A stretch of DNA of 64,000 nt, from the NCBI GenBank assembly GCA_004297625.1, contig SCTY01000058.1, forward strand, positions 62,001-126,000, written 5' to 3'. Numbering within the stretch: the first letter of the stretch is position 1; every line of letters starts with the position of its first letter. Below the pieces are notes generated by a model. It did no database searches. It saw only the letters and a list, made by a program, of their open reading frames with translations, and was not told the DNA's origin. The position numbers were made by a program, and so were the translations under genes. This document shows, one piece after another, positions 47,860-56,047 of this stretch. This stretch comes from Betaproteobacteria bacterium (GTDB lineage: Bacteria > Pseudomonadota > Gammaproteobacteria > Burkholderiales > SG8-39).

Positions 47860-48722
47860 GCCCAAGGAAAAAGCTGCGCGCGCTGCTCGCGAAACCCGCC
47901 TACGCCATCGTGCCCGGCGCCTACGATACGCTGACCGCGCGGCTGGTGCAGGTAGCGGGCTTCGACGCGGTGTATCTCACCGGCGGAGGCTACTCGCGCG
48001 CGAACGGCTACCCCGACGTAGGCCTCCTCACCATGACGGAGGTCACGCAATGGATTTCGCGCACCGTGGAAGCCGTGGATGTTCCGGTGATCGCCGACAT
48101 GGACGCCGGCTATGGCAACGCGCTCAACGTGATTCGCAGCGTGCGTGAATACGAGAAGACCGGCGTCTCGGCGTTCCACCTGGAGGACCAGGTCTCGCCC
48201 AAGAAATGCGGGCACTACGAGGGCAAGCAGGTGGTGAGCAAGGCCGAGATGATCGGCAAGATCAAGGCGGCGGTCGACACGCGGCGCGATGCCGACATGG
48301 TCATCATCGCTCGCTCGGACGCGCGCGCCATCGAGGGATTGCAGGCGGCGATCGACCGGGTCAATGCGTACCTGGAGGCGGGAGCCGACGTGGGCTTCGT
48401 CGAGGCGCCGCAGTCCGCCGGGGAGCTCGCTGCCGCGGCGCGGCAGCTCGCCAAGCCCGCGCTCGTCAATATCTTCGAGGGCGGCAAGACTCCGGTGCTG
48501 CCGGCGCGCGAGCTCGAGGCGATGGGCTACCGCATCGGCATCTATCCTTCGCAGACCCATCGTGCCGCGATCGCCGCGGCGAAAAAGGTCCTCGCGGTGC
48601 TCAAGCGCGACGGCGACACGGCTGCGATCGAAGGCGAGCTCGCCACCTTCAACGACCGGGAGGAGGCGGTGAACGCCAGGCACTGGCGAGAGCTCGAGAC
48701 CCAATACCTGAAGGACGTCTGA
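47856..48722 (+). CDS. PrpB-like lyase of the isocitrate lyase/PEP mutase superfamily
   Basis: 288 aa, four-base overlap with the aconitase gene. Metal and catalytic residues intact: Asp81 and Asp83 (ADMDAGYGN), Glu110 (LEDQVSPKKCGH), Cys118. Length and KKCGH motif fit 2-methylisocitrate lyase and 2,3-dimethylmalate lyase. Cleaves a hydroxy-acid into pyruvate or glyoxylate plus a carboxylate. Directly coupled to an aconitase-family hydratase, the same logical order as methylcitrate or dimethylmaleate pathways. Confidence 0.88.
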   Translation: MSPRKKLRALLAKPAYAIVPGAYDTLTARLVQVAGFDAVYLTGGGYSRANGYPDVGLLTMTEVTQWISRTVEAVDVPVIADMDAGYGNALNVIRSVREYEKTGVSAFHLEDQVSPKKCGHYEGKQVVSKAEMIGKIKAAVDTRRDADMVIIARSDARAIEGLQAAIDRVNAYLEAGADVGFVEAPQSAGELAAAARQLAKPALVNIFEGGKTPVLPARELEAMGYRIGIYPSQTHRAAIAAAKKVLAVLKRDGDTAAIEGELATFNDREEAVNARHWRELETQYLKDV

Positions 48723-48733
48723 GCGATCGCCCG

Positions 48734-49630
48734 ATGCGCCTCACGCTCTGCGAGAACATGCGCGCGGTTCCCTACGTTCCCTTCTATCTCGCGCTGGCGG
48801 GGGACTTCTGGCGCAGCGAAGGGCTCGACATCCGCCATGTCGTTTCGCCGAGCACCGCGCGCACGGCGACGGCGCTGCTCGACGGCAGCGTGGAGGTCTC
48901 GTGGGGCGGCCCGATGCGCGTCATGATGCACCACGACGCGGATCCGCGCTGCCCGCTGGTGTGCTTCGGGCAAGTGGTCGCGCGCGATCCTTTTCTGCTC
49001 GTCGGCCGCGCCCGCAAGCCGGCTTTCCGCTGGCGCGACCTCGCCGGGCTGCGCGTCGCCCCGGCGGGCGACGTGCCGACGCCGTGGATGACATTCCAGG
49101 ACGATCTCCAGCGGGCCGGGCTCGACCCGGCGGCGATCGCCGCTCGGCGTGTTCGCCCGATGGCGCGCAACCTCCAGGCCTACCTGCGCGGCGCGGTGGA
49201 CGTGATCCAGGTCTTTGAGCCGCATGCCGACCGCCTGGTGAGCGAAGGCCGCGGCCACGTGTGGCACCGCTTCAGCGAGCGCGGCGACTGCGCGTACACG
49301 ACGTTCTATGCGACGCGGCGCTTTACCCGTGCGCGGCGCGAAGCATGCCGGCGGCTCGTGCGCGGCATGGCGCGCGCACAGGCTGCGCTCTTCGCCGCGA
49401 CGCCGGGCGCCATCGCCGATGCGGTGGCCGCCTTCCTGCCGAAGCTTTCCCGCGCGGCCTTGACGCGCATCATCGGCGCGTACCGCGCGAGCGGCTTGTG
49501 GGCACGGCAGCCGGAGCTGCCCCCGGCGCCGTACCTGCGCCTCAAGGCAGCGCTGGTTTCCGGCGGCCTCATCCGCAGCGATCCGCCGTACGAGAACGTC
49601 GTCGACGCGGATCTTTCAAGAGCGGATTAG
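48734..49630 (+). CDS. NMT1/THI5-like substrate-binding protein without visible signal peptide
   Basis: 298 aa. N-terminus MRLTLCENMRAVPYVPFYLA is typical of the mature NMT1/SsuA fold (first strand and YVPFYLA), followed by GDFWRSEGLDI, GSVEVSWGGPMRVM and VFEPHAD. There is no hydrophobic leader; the ATG sits 12 bases after the lyase stop. It may be cytoplasmic, or a pyrimidine/thiamine-precursor-like enzyme as in fungal THI5 relatives. No ABC permease or ATPase genes follow. Function open. Confidence 0.7.
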   Translation: MRLTLCENMRAVPYVPFYLALAGDFWRSEGLDIRHVVSPSTARTATALLDGSVEVSWGGPMRVMMHHDADPRCPLVCFGQVVARDPFLLVGRARKPAFRWRDLAGLRVAPAGDVPTPWMTFQDDLQRAGLDPAAIAARRVRPMARNLQAYLRGAVDVIQVFEPHADRLVSEGRGHVWHRFSERGDCAYTTFYATRRFTRARREACRRLVRGMARAQAALFAATPGAIADAVAAFLPKLSRAALTRIIGAYRASGLWARQPELPPAPYLRLKAALVSGGLIRSDPPYENVVDADLSRAD

Positions 49631-49636
49631 ATAAAC

Positions 49637-50605
49637 GTGACCAGTCCGAGCGCCGTCCCGACGATCGACATCAGCGCGGGCCGCGCCACCGCCGAGCAGG
49701 TGGCGAGAACCTGCGAGCAAACGGGTTTCCTTATCATCGCCGGCCACCGGTTTCCGGCCGAGCTGCTCGCACGCGCGCAGCGCGCGCTCTTCGCCTTCTT
49801 CGACCTGCCGACGCAAGCCAAGAACCACTGGCATCCGAGCGGCCCGTCGCGGCAGCGCGGTTACCACGGATTTGCGACGCGCGGGCTCGCGTACACGCTG
49901 GGCGAGCAGACGCCGCCCGACTTGCGCGAAAGCGTATTTCTCGGCCCCGTCGACGATCACCGCGCCTATTACGCAGGGATACCGGAGGCGGCGACCAGCT
50001 ATGCGCCGAACCTGATCCCGGGCGAGCCCCCCGGGCTCGAGGCCACGCTGGTCATGCTCTACCGGGAGTACGAGCGCCTGGCGCGCGACATGATGCGCGT
50101 CTTCGCGGCCGCGTTGCGCCTGCCGGAGAAATTCTTCGACGGCACGCTCGAGCGCCACTTCAGCATCATGTCCTGCCACCACTATCCGGTGCTCGAGAAG
50201 CCGCCGCTCCCCGGCCAGCTTCGCACCGGCGCCCACACCGACTACGGCGCGATGACGATCCTCGCGGCGACCGACGCCGAAGGCGGGCTGGAAGTGCGCC
50301 TGCCCGACGGCAGCTGGGCGGGCGTGCGGCCCAGGCCGGGAGAATTCGTCGTCAACCTCGGCGACATGATGGCGCGCTGGACCAACGAGCGCTGGGCCTC
50401 GACGCTGCATCGCGTGGTCAATCCGCCCCTCGGCATGGCGCAGAGCCGGCGGCTATCGATCGGCATGTTCGTGCACCCGAATTACGACCAGCGCATCGAA
50501 TGCGTGCCGACGTGCCTTGCGCCGGGCGAGAAGCCGCGCTATCCGGTGATCACCGCAGGCGAGCACATCAAGCGCAAGATCGAGCGCAGCCACGAAACCG
50601 CTTAG
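49637..50605 (+). CDS. 2-oxoglutarate/Fe(II) oxygenase (isopenicillin-N-synthase-like)
   Basis: 322 aa, GTG 49637. Iron ligands His200 and Asp202 (GAHTDYGAMTIL) and His258 (STLHRVV); the 2-oxoglutarate carboxylate binder is Arg272 with Ser274 (RRLSIG). The N-terminal DIOX_N part has TGFLIIAGHRF. A standard IPNS/ethylene-forming-enzyme type hydroxylase or ring-modifying enzyme. Last gene of the LysR operon, convergent with a RidA gene with four bases of overlap. Confidence 0.9.
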   Translation: MTSPSAVPTIDISAGRATAEQVARTCEQTGFLIIAGHRFPAELLARAQRALFAFFDLPTQAKNHWHPSGPSRQRGYHGFATRGLAYTLGEQTPPDLRESVFLGPVDDHRAYYAGIPEAATSYAPNLIPGEPPGLEATLVMLYREYERLARDMMRVFAAALRLPEKFFDGTLERHFSIMSCHHYPVLEKPPLPGQLRTGAHTDYGAMTILAATDAEGGLEVRLPDGSWAGVRPRPGEFVVNLGDMMARWTNERWASTLHRVVNPPLGMAQSRRLSIGMFVHPNYDQRIECVPTCLAPGEKPRYPVITAGEHIKRKIERSHETA

Positions 50606-51003
50606 CCGGCGAGGGCAATGCACTCGATCTCGATCTTCATTCCCGCCGAGAGTTGCACGCCGCAGGTGGTGCGGGCCGGCGGATCTTTGGGAAAGAACTG
50701 TTGGTAGACCGCGTTCATGTTGTCGAATTCGAGCATGTCGTAGAGGAGGACGTTCACCTTGACGACGCGCTCGAGGGAGGAGCCGGCCGACTCCAGCAGG
50801 TGGCGCATGTTGGTGAGCGTCTGGCGGGTTTCGTGCGCCATCGTGCCGGGGCTGCGCTCGCCGGTTTCGGGATCGGTCGACAGCATCCCCGAAAGGAAGA
50901 TGAAGTCGCCGGCCCGGATTCCGGGGCTGTGCGGAAGGTTGAAATTGCGCGAGACGTTGAGCCGGTCGTTTCGCGGGACGACGATTTCTCGGGAGACGGG
51001 CAC
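50602..51003 (-). CDS. RidA (YjgF/UK114) family protein
   Basis: 133 aa, GTG 51003 with an AGGAGG-type site. Contains GDFIFLSGMLSTDPETGE, RHLLESAGSSLERVVKVNVLLYD and PPARTTCGVQL, IEIECIALAG. The pocket Arg is in PPARTT. Second in a RidA tandem with 51019; 15 bases separate them. Confidence 0.88.
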   Translation of the reverse strand: MPVSREIVVPRNDRLNVSRNFNLPHSPGIRAGDFIFLSGMLSTDPETGERSPGTMAHETRQTLTNMRHLLESAGSSLERVVKVNVLLYDMLEFDNMNAVYQQFFPKDPPARTTCGVQLSAGMKIEIECIALAG

Positions 51004-51018
51004 GGCGGTCCTCCTGAA

Positions 51019-51426
51019 TCAGACGACGGCGACGGCGTCGAGCTGCACCTTGAAGGCGTCGATGATGCGCACGCTCCACACGGTGCGGGCGGGCGGCCCG
51101 TCGGGAACGTATTGGCGGTACACGCGGTTGAGCGCGTCGTACTCGATGCGGTCGTAGATCATGGCGCGCACCTGCACCAGGCGCTCGAGCGAAGAGCCGG
51201 CGCTCTCGAGCACGAGCCTCAGGTTCTGGAATGCGCGATGCGCCTCGCTGGTCAGCGTGCCGTTCAGCCGCTCGCCGTTCGCGGGGTCGATCGCGACCAC
51301 GCCCGACACGAAAAGGTAGCCGCCCGCGCCGATCGCCGTGCTTTGCGCCCAGCCATAGCCTGCGGACATGTCGAGCCCGCGGCACGGCGGCGGCAGGACC
51401 ATGCGGGTGAGAGGAGGAGCGTTCAT
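51019..51426 (-). CDS. RidA (YjgF/UK114) family protein
   Basis: 135 aa from ATG 51426; internal ATG at 51402 is possible. Contains GGYLFVSGVVAIDPANGE, LVLESAGSSLERLVQVRAMIYD and PPARTVWSVRI. The C-terminal IECIA signature is replaced by VQLDAVAVV, so it differs from the neighbour. Its start lies only 16 bases from the divergent TcuA-like gene. Confidence 0.85.
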   Translation of the reverse strand: MNAPPLTRMVLPPPCRGLDMSAGYGWAQSTAIGAGGYLFVSGVVAIDPANGERLNGTLTSEAHRAFQNLRLVLESAGSSLERLVQVRAMIYDRIEYDALNRVYRQYVPDGPPARTVWSVRIIDAFKVQLDAVAVV

Positions 51427-51442
51427 GATAGGGTGAATTCTA

Positions 51443-52921
51443 GTGGCCTATGACGTCATCGTAGTGGGCGGCGGCAATGCGGCTTTCGCCGCCGCCGCAT
51501 CGGCGCGGGACCATGGCGCGAAGCGGGTGCTGCTGCTCGAGAAGGCGCCCAGGGAAAAGCGCGGCGGCAATACGCACTTCTCCGGCGCGATCTTCCGCTT
51601 CAGGTACGACGACGTTTCCGAGCTCGACCGCTTCGTTCCCGACGCCGAGCGCGACTATCCGGGATTCCACAAGGGCGTGCAGCCCTATCCGCTGGAAGCG
51701 TATCGCGACGATCTCATGCGCGTGACGCAGGGCCGCAGCGACCCGGAGCTTTCGACGCTGCTGATCGAGAGCTCGTACGACACCATGTGCTGGATGCAGG
51801 AGGTCGGCCGGCACAAGTTCGAGCTCGCGCTGTCGGTGATGGGCGTGCGCGTAGGCAACGAGGTGAAATGGCCGCGCGGCGCGATGATCCGCGCCGTGCA
51901 CGAGGGCGTCGGGCTCTCGAAAACGTGGTTCGAGACCGGCGAGAAGCTGCGCATCGAGATCCGCTATGACACCGGCGCGCAGCGGCTGACGCAGGACGGC
52001 AGCGGACGGGTGACCGGCGTGCTCGCGCGCGGCCCGGAGGGCTTCGCCACCTTCGATGCGAAAGCGGTGGTGCTCGGCTGCGGCGGCTTCGAGACCAACC
52101 CGGAATGGCGCCTGCGCTACCTCGGCGCGCCCTGGGACCACGCGAAGGTGCGTGGCTCGAATTTCAATTACGGCGACGGGCTGAAGATGGCGCTCGACAT
52201 CGGCGCGATGCCCTGGGGGCACTGGAGCGGCTGCCATGCCACGCCCATCAACGCCGAGGCGGCCGACTACGGCGTGCAGAACCTTACCGACAAGACCAAC
52301 CGCCTGTCTTACATCTTCGGCATCATGCTCAACGTCGAAGGCCGGCGCTGGGTGGACGAGGGCGCCGATATGAATTCCTTCACCTACGCCAAGTACGGCG
52401 GGATGATCCTCAAGCAGCCGCGCAGCCTGGTCTACCAGATCTTCGACAGCAAGGTGCTCGAGCTTCTCGAGCCGCGCTACGCGACGAGCGAGCCTTTTCG
52501 CGCGGACACGCTCGAAGGGCTGGTGAAGCAGCTGAAGGTCGATCACATCCAGGCGCTGAGGACGCTGCAGGAATACAACCGCGGCGCAGGGCACGGCGGC
52601 CCGTTCAATCCCGCGCAGCTCGATGGGCTGCACACCGAGGGCGTCGATCCACCCAAGACCAACTGGGCGCTGAAGCTCGACACGCCGCCTTATGTCGCCT
52701 GGCCCGTCACCGGGGGCATCACCTTCACGTTCGGCGGGCTCAGGATCAACCGGGATGCGCAGGTGATCGCCACCGACTGGAAGCCGATATCTGGACTGTT
52801 CACTTGCGGCGAGATGGTCGGGGGCCTGTTCCACTACAACTATCCCCTCGGCACCGGCCTCATGTCGGGCGCGGTCTTCGGCCGCATCGCCGGGCGCGCC
52901 GCCGCGCTGAGCAACGCGTGA
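51443..52921 (+). CDS. TcuA-like FAD-dependent tricarballylate dehydrogenase
   Basis: 492 aa, GTG 51443. Starts VIVVGGGNAAFAAAASARDHG with EKAPREKRGGNTHFSGAIFRF, the arrangement of tricarballylate dehydrogenase TcuA (GGGNAA, APRE, GGN). The C-terminus has GGITFTFGGLRIN, GLFTCGEMVGGLFHYNYPLGTGLM. TcuA oxidises tricarballylate to cis-aconitate; here no TcuB electron carrier follows. A damaged prpF overlaps its end. Substrate may be another polycarboxylate. Distinct from the three HTQGG flavoproteins. Confidence 0.8.
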   Translation: MAYDVIVVGGGNAAFAAAASARDHGAKRVLLLEKAPREKRGGNTHFSGAIFRFRYDDVSELDRFVPDAERDYPGFHKGVQPYPLEAYRDDLMRVTQGRSDPELSTLLIESSYDTMCWMQEVGRHKFELALSVMGVRVGNEVKWPRGAMIRAVHEGVGLSKTWFETGEKLRIEIRYDTGAQRLTQDGSGRVTGVLARGPEGFATFDAKAVVLGCGGFETNPEWRLRYLGAPWDHAKVRGSNFNYGDGLKMALDIGAMPWGHWSGCHATPINAEAADYGVQNLTDKTNRLSYIFGIMLNVEGRRWVDEGADMNSFTYAKYGGMILKQPRSLVYQIFDSKVLELLEPRYATSEPFRADTLEGLVKQLKVDHIQALRTLQEYNRGAGHGGPFNPAQLDGLHTEGVDPPKTNWALKLDTPPYVAWPVTGGITFTFGGLRINRDAQVIATDWKPISGLFTCGEMVGGLFHYNYPLGTGLMSGAVFGRIAGRAAALSNA

Positions 52922-53547
52922 GACAGTTGAAGATACCGGCGGTTTTCATGCGCGGCGGCACCAGCAACGCCGTCGTGTTCAACGCAAAGGACCTGCCGCG
53001 CAACCGCGCCGAGTGGGACGAGATCTTCCTCGCCGCGATCGGCAGCCCGGATCCCTACGGGCGGCAGCTCGACGGCATGGGCGGGGGCATCTCCTCGCTC
53101 TCCAAGGTGTGCGTCGTCGGTCCTTCGTCTCGCGAGGACGCCGATATCGACTACACCTTCGCCCAGGTGCAGGTGAAGGAGGCGAAGGTCGACTACAGCG
53201 GAAATTGCGGCAACATGTCGAGCGCCGTCGGCCCGTTCGCGGTGGACGAGGGATTGGTCAAGGCGCCGGGCTCCGAGGCGCTGGTGCGCATCCACAACAC
53301 CAACACGAAGAGCGGTGGACCTCACCGGCCGCATGATTTCCAACGGGCAACCGCACCGCGCGCTGCCGGCAATGCCGAGTCCGAGATCCGCATCGCCATG
53401 CCCTCCGGCGTGCTGACGGTCGGCGCGAAGGTCGGGAAACGAGAAGGCGGGTGGTACGCCGAGCAGGGTGCCTTCTTCCGCACTCAGCGCCGCATGTTTG
53501 AAGGCCATGTGCTGGTGCGCGCCTCGTGCGTGCCGCGCATGGCATGA
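52918..53547 (+). pseudogene. PrpF-like isomerase gene with large internal deletion
   Basis: GTG 52918 overlaps the previous stop. The N-terminal half is intact PrpF: KIPAVFMRGGTSNAVVF, DGMGGGISSLSKV, VDYSGNCGNMSSAVGPFAV and RIHNTNTKS. It then jumps directly to C-terminal PrpF sequence, IRIAMPSGVLTVGAKV and RRMFEGHVLVR. PrpF proteins are about 390 aa; here only 209 remain, with about 170 residues of the second DAP-epimerase-like domain missing at about 53310-53370. The frame is kept, so a small product could be made, but one catalytic half is lost. Confidence 0.8.
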
Positions 53548-54758
53548 GCTCCGAATGGCGCCTCTTCCTAATCGTCACGCTGCCGCTCGCGGCGCTGAAC
53601 CTGATCAATCAGGCGTCCCGCACGGTAATGGCGATCATTGGCCCGGTGTTGGCCGAGGAGTTCTCGTTTTCGGCGAGCGAGCTCGGGCTGCTCGCAGCGT
53701 GCATGTTCGCCGCGTATGCGCTGGCGCAGCTTCCGGAAGGCGTGGCACTCGACCTGCTCGGGCCGCGCCGCATCCAGGCGGCGTTCAGCCTGGTCGCCGC
53801 TGCGGGCTTCGCCGCATTCGCCCTGTCCGACGGCCTGCTCGGCTTCGCGGTAGCACGCGTCGTGCTGGGCATTGGCGTCTCGGCCGGACTGATGGCCGTC
53901 CTCAAGGCGAACACGCAGTGGTTTGCACCTGCGAAAGTGGCCAATATGACAGGCATCGCCATGGCGATCGGCGGCCTTGGCAGCGTGCTCACCACGGCGC
54001 CGGTGCAGATGGCGCTTCCCGCGCTCGGCTGGCGCGGCGTGCTCTGGCTGCTTTGCGCGATGTCGTTCGCCGTGGCACTGTGGATTTTCATCTCGGTACG
54101 CGACAAGCCCGCCGGGAGGGCGCGCCCTGGATTGAAGGCCGAACTGTCGGTGATGGTGTCGATCTGCAGCTCGCGGATTTTCTGGCGCTATGCGCCCGCC
54201 GTCGCCATGCTGTCGGTTCTCAATTTCGCCTACCTCGGCCTGTGGGCCGGGCCTTGGCTGCGCGATGTGGCGGGCTACGAAGGACAGGCGAGGGCCAACA
54301 CGCTGCTGCTCTACACGCTCGGCATGATGGCGGGCGTCGTGACGATCGGCGCAGCGACAAGCCGCGCGCATGCGCGCGGCTACCCGGCGATGCTGGTGAT
54401 GATCTTCTGCAACGCCGGCCTGCTGGCCGCCCAGATTGCCCTCGCGCTGCGGCCAGCCGGTGCGGCGGTGCCCATCGTCTGGGTGCTGTTCGCGTTTTTC
54501 GCCTCGGGCGCGAGTTCGGGCTATGTCGTAGTGGGCCAGATGTTCCCGGCCGAGCACATGGGCCGCGTGTCGACCGCCGTCAACACTCTGACGCTTGGTG
54601 GTGCCTTCCTGCTGCAGAGCGCGATCGGCTGGATCCTCGACCTGTGGCCGCGTACTGCGGAAGGCGGCTGGGACCCGCGCGGCTATTCAGCCGCGCTCGC
54701 CGTCTCGGCGTTGACCCAGGTTTTCGTCGCGGCGCGACTTCTGCTCGCGAGGCGCTAG
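53544..54758 (+). CDS. MFS transporter
   Basis: 404 aa, ATG 53544 overlapping the prpF remnant stop (ATGA). Twelve hydrophobic segments. Early AALNLINQASRTVMAIIGPVLAEEF resembles organic-acid MFS carriers (ACS/NNP style); LLGPRRIQAAFS follows helix 2 in place of canonical motif A. Probably imports a carboxylate for the TcuA-like enzyme (inference). Confidence 0.85.
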   Translation: MSSEWRLFLIVTLPLAALNLINQASRTVMAIIGPVLAEEFSFSASELGLLAACMFAAYALAQLPEGVALDLLGPRRIQAAFSLVAAAGFAAFALSDGLLGFAVARVVLGIGVSAGLMAVLKANTQWFAPAKVANMTGIAMAIGGLGSVLTTAPVQMALPALGWRGVLWLLCAMSFAVALWIFISVRDKPAGRARPGLKAELSVMVSICSSRIFWRYAPAVAMLSVLNFAYLGLWAGPWLRDVAGYEGQARANTLLLYTLGMMAGVVTIGAATSRAHARGYPAMLVMIFCNAGLLAAQIALALRPAGAAVPIVWVLFAFFASGASSGYVVVGQMFPAEHMGRVSTAVNTLTLGGAFLLQSAIGWILDLWPRTAEGGWDPRGYSAALAVSALTQVFVAARLLLARR

Positions 54759-54837
54759 ATGGCGCGTGAGATCGCTCTCCACTCGCGGTGGCGGCGGCAT
54801 GGGAATCGAAGCACGGGCTGGCTTGACGTCGATCAAT

Positions 54838-54852
54838 TGTATGCCGTATACA
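54838..54852. promoter_or_regulatory. GntR-type dyad and orphan promoter
   Basis: Dyad TGTAT-N5-ATACA. Upstream TTGACG (54823-54828) and TATACA (54847-54852) give a promoter-like pair with 18-base spacing. It drives only gene fragments now, so it is probably a leftover of a lost operon head. Confidence 0.35.
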
Positions 54853-54869
54853 TTCAGGTCAAATCAGCA

Positions 54870-54999
54870 TGGCTTCCACCCAGCAGCCGCGGCGCCGACG
54901 CCGATCGTGCCGGTGCACGAGTTCGACGAGAAAAACTGGAAGCTGTCCATGGATGTCAACCCGAGCGGCGCCTTCCAGATGAGCAAGGCCGCGCTGCCG
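54870..54999 (+). pseudogene. Fragment of a short-chain dehydrogenase gene
   Basis: Frame 1 reads HEFDEKNWKLSMDVNPSGAF followed by QMSKAALP, the alpha-4/beta-5 region of SDR enzymes (compare NWxxxMxVNLxGAF). Neither the nucleotide-binding GxxxGIG nor the YxxxK part is present. It runs straight into Bug-type sequence in another frame. About 40 codons survive. Confidence 0.65.
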
Positions 55000-55001
55000 G
55001 C

Positions 55002-55250
55002 GAGCGGCCGATCAAGCTGGTCGTCGCCTTCCCGGCAGGCGGCGGCGCCGACGTGGTAGTGCGCACGCTTACGCCTTACATGTCCGAATTCCTGGGGAAG
55101 AACATCGTCGTCGAGAACCGCCCGGGCGCCAGCGGCAACATCGGCACGGAATATGTGTTGAAGCAGCCAGCCGATGGCTGCACCATGGTCCGCATTGACA
55201 TCGAGAAGTGGGGGCGCGTGATCCGCGCCGGCAACATCAAGGCCGACTGA
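55002..55250 (+). pseudogene. Bug/TctC receptor remnant with internal deletion
   Basis: Frame 0 reads RPIKLVVAFPAGGGADVVVR, VVENRPGASGNIGTEYVLKQ and PADGCTM, which is the Bug N-terminal lobe after the signal peptide. It then jumps to the terminal signature IEKWGRVIRAGNIKAD. Over 200 middle residues and the signal sequence are missing. The stop lies three bases before the intact SDR start. Confidence 0.85.
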
Positions 55251-55253
55251 ACG

Positions 55254-56045
55254 GTGGACCTCGGTCTCTCTGGCAAGACGGCGGTGGTGGCGGGCTCGAC
55301 CAAGGGCATCGGCCGTGCGACAGCGGCCGCCCTTGCGCGCGAAGGCATGCGCGTGGTGGTAAGCGGCCGCGAGCAGACGGTTGCCGACGGGGTTGCTCGT
55401 GAAATTTCCGAACAGACCGGAGCGCAGGTGCGCAGCGTCGCGGCCGATGTGTCGACAGCGGCGGGAGCGGCCGGCCTCGTCGACGAGGCGAGCCGCGCGT
55501 TCGGCGGCGTGGACGTGCTCGTCACCAACGCCGGCGGGCCGAAGCCCGGCGGCTTCGACGAGCTGACGGACGAGGACTTTCTCGCCGGCTTCCACCTCAA
55601 TTTCCTCAGCACCGTGCGCATGATCCGCGCGGCGCTGCCGCACATGCGCAAGCAGCGCTGGGGGCGCATCATCAACCTGCAGTCGAGCTGCATCAAAGAG
55701 CCGGTGCCGCTGGTAACGCTCAGCAACGCCATCCGCCCCGGCGTCCCAGGGCTCGCCAAGGACCTCGCCGACCACCTCGGCCCCGACCAGATCACCGTCA
55801 ACACGGTGCTCTCCGGGCCGGTGATGACCGACCGCCTGCGCGCCACCACCGCGGCGCGCGCGGCGAAGGCCGGCATCAGCGAGGAGGAGCAGTGGAAGCG
55901 CTACCTCGCCCTGCTTCCGCTCGGGCGCTTCGGCAAGCCGCACGACGTGGCGGCGATGATCGTGTTTCTCGCCAGCGAGCAGGCCGGCTGGATCACCGGC
56001 ACGGTGATCCAGGTCGACGGTGGCCGCATCCGCAGCGCCGTCTGA
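55254..56045 (+). CDS. Short-chain dehydrogenase/reductase with atypical catalytic segment
   Basis: 263 aa, GTG 55254. Cofactor motif VVAGSTKGIGRATAAALA and VTNAGGPKPGG are normal. The catalytic region is NLQSSCIKEPVPLVTLSNAIRPGVPG: Ser is present but the YxxxK pair is replaced by LSNAIR. This pattern occurs in an SDR subgroup with KxP...LSNSxR and may use other residues. The C-terminus VIQVDGGRIRSA is typical. Two-base gap to the MmgE/PrpD gene. Confidence 0.85.
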   Translation: MDLGLSGKTAVVAGSTKGIGRATAAALAREGMRVVVSGREQTVADGVAREISEQTGAQVRSVAADVSTAAGAAGLVDEASRAFGGVDVLVTNAGGPKPGGFDELTDEDFLAGFHLNFLSTVRMIRAALPHMRKQRWGRIINLQSSCIKEPVPLVTLSNAIRPGVPGLAKDLADHLGPDQITVNTVLSGPVMTDRLRATTAARAAKAGISEEEQWKRYLALLPLGRFGKPHDVAAMIVFLASEQAGWITGTVIQVDGGRIRSAV

Positions 56046-56047
56046 CG

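Noticed and set aside
47856..48722. Calling the lyase prpB and the aconitase acnD as a methylcitrate cycle
   Set aside because: No PrpC is present, and the PrpF elsewhere is truncated. The operon includes amidase-like and oxygenase genes, so a different substrate is more likely.
51443..52921. Assigning the symbol tcuA with full tricarballylate function
   Set aside because: N-terminal motifs match TcuA, but TcuB, TcuC and TcuR are not present, so only family similarity is claimed.
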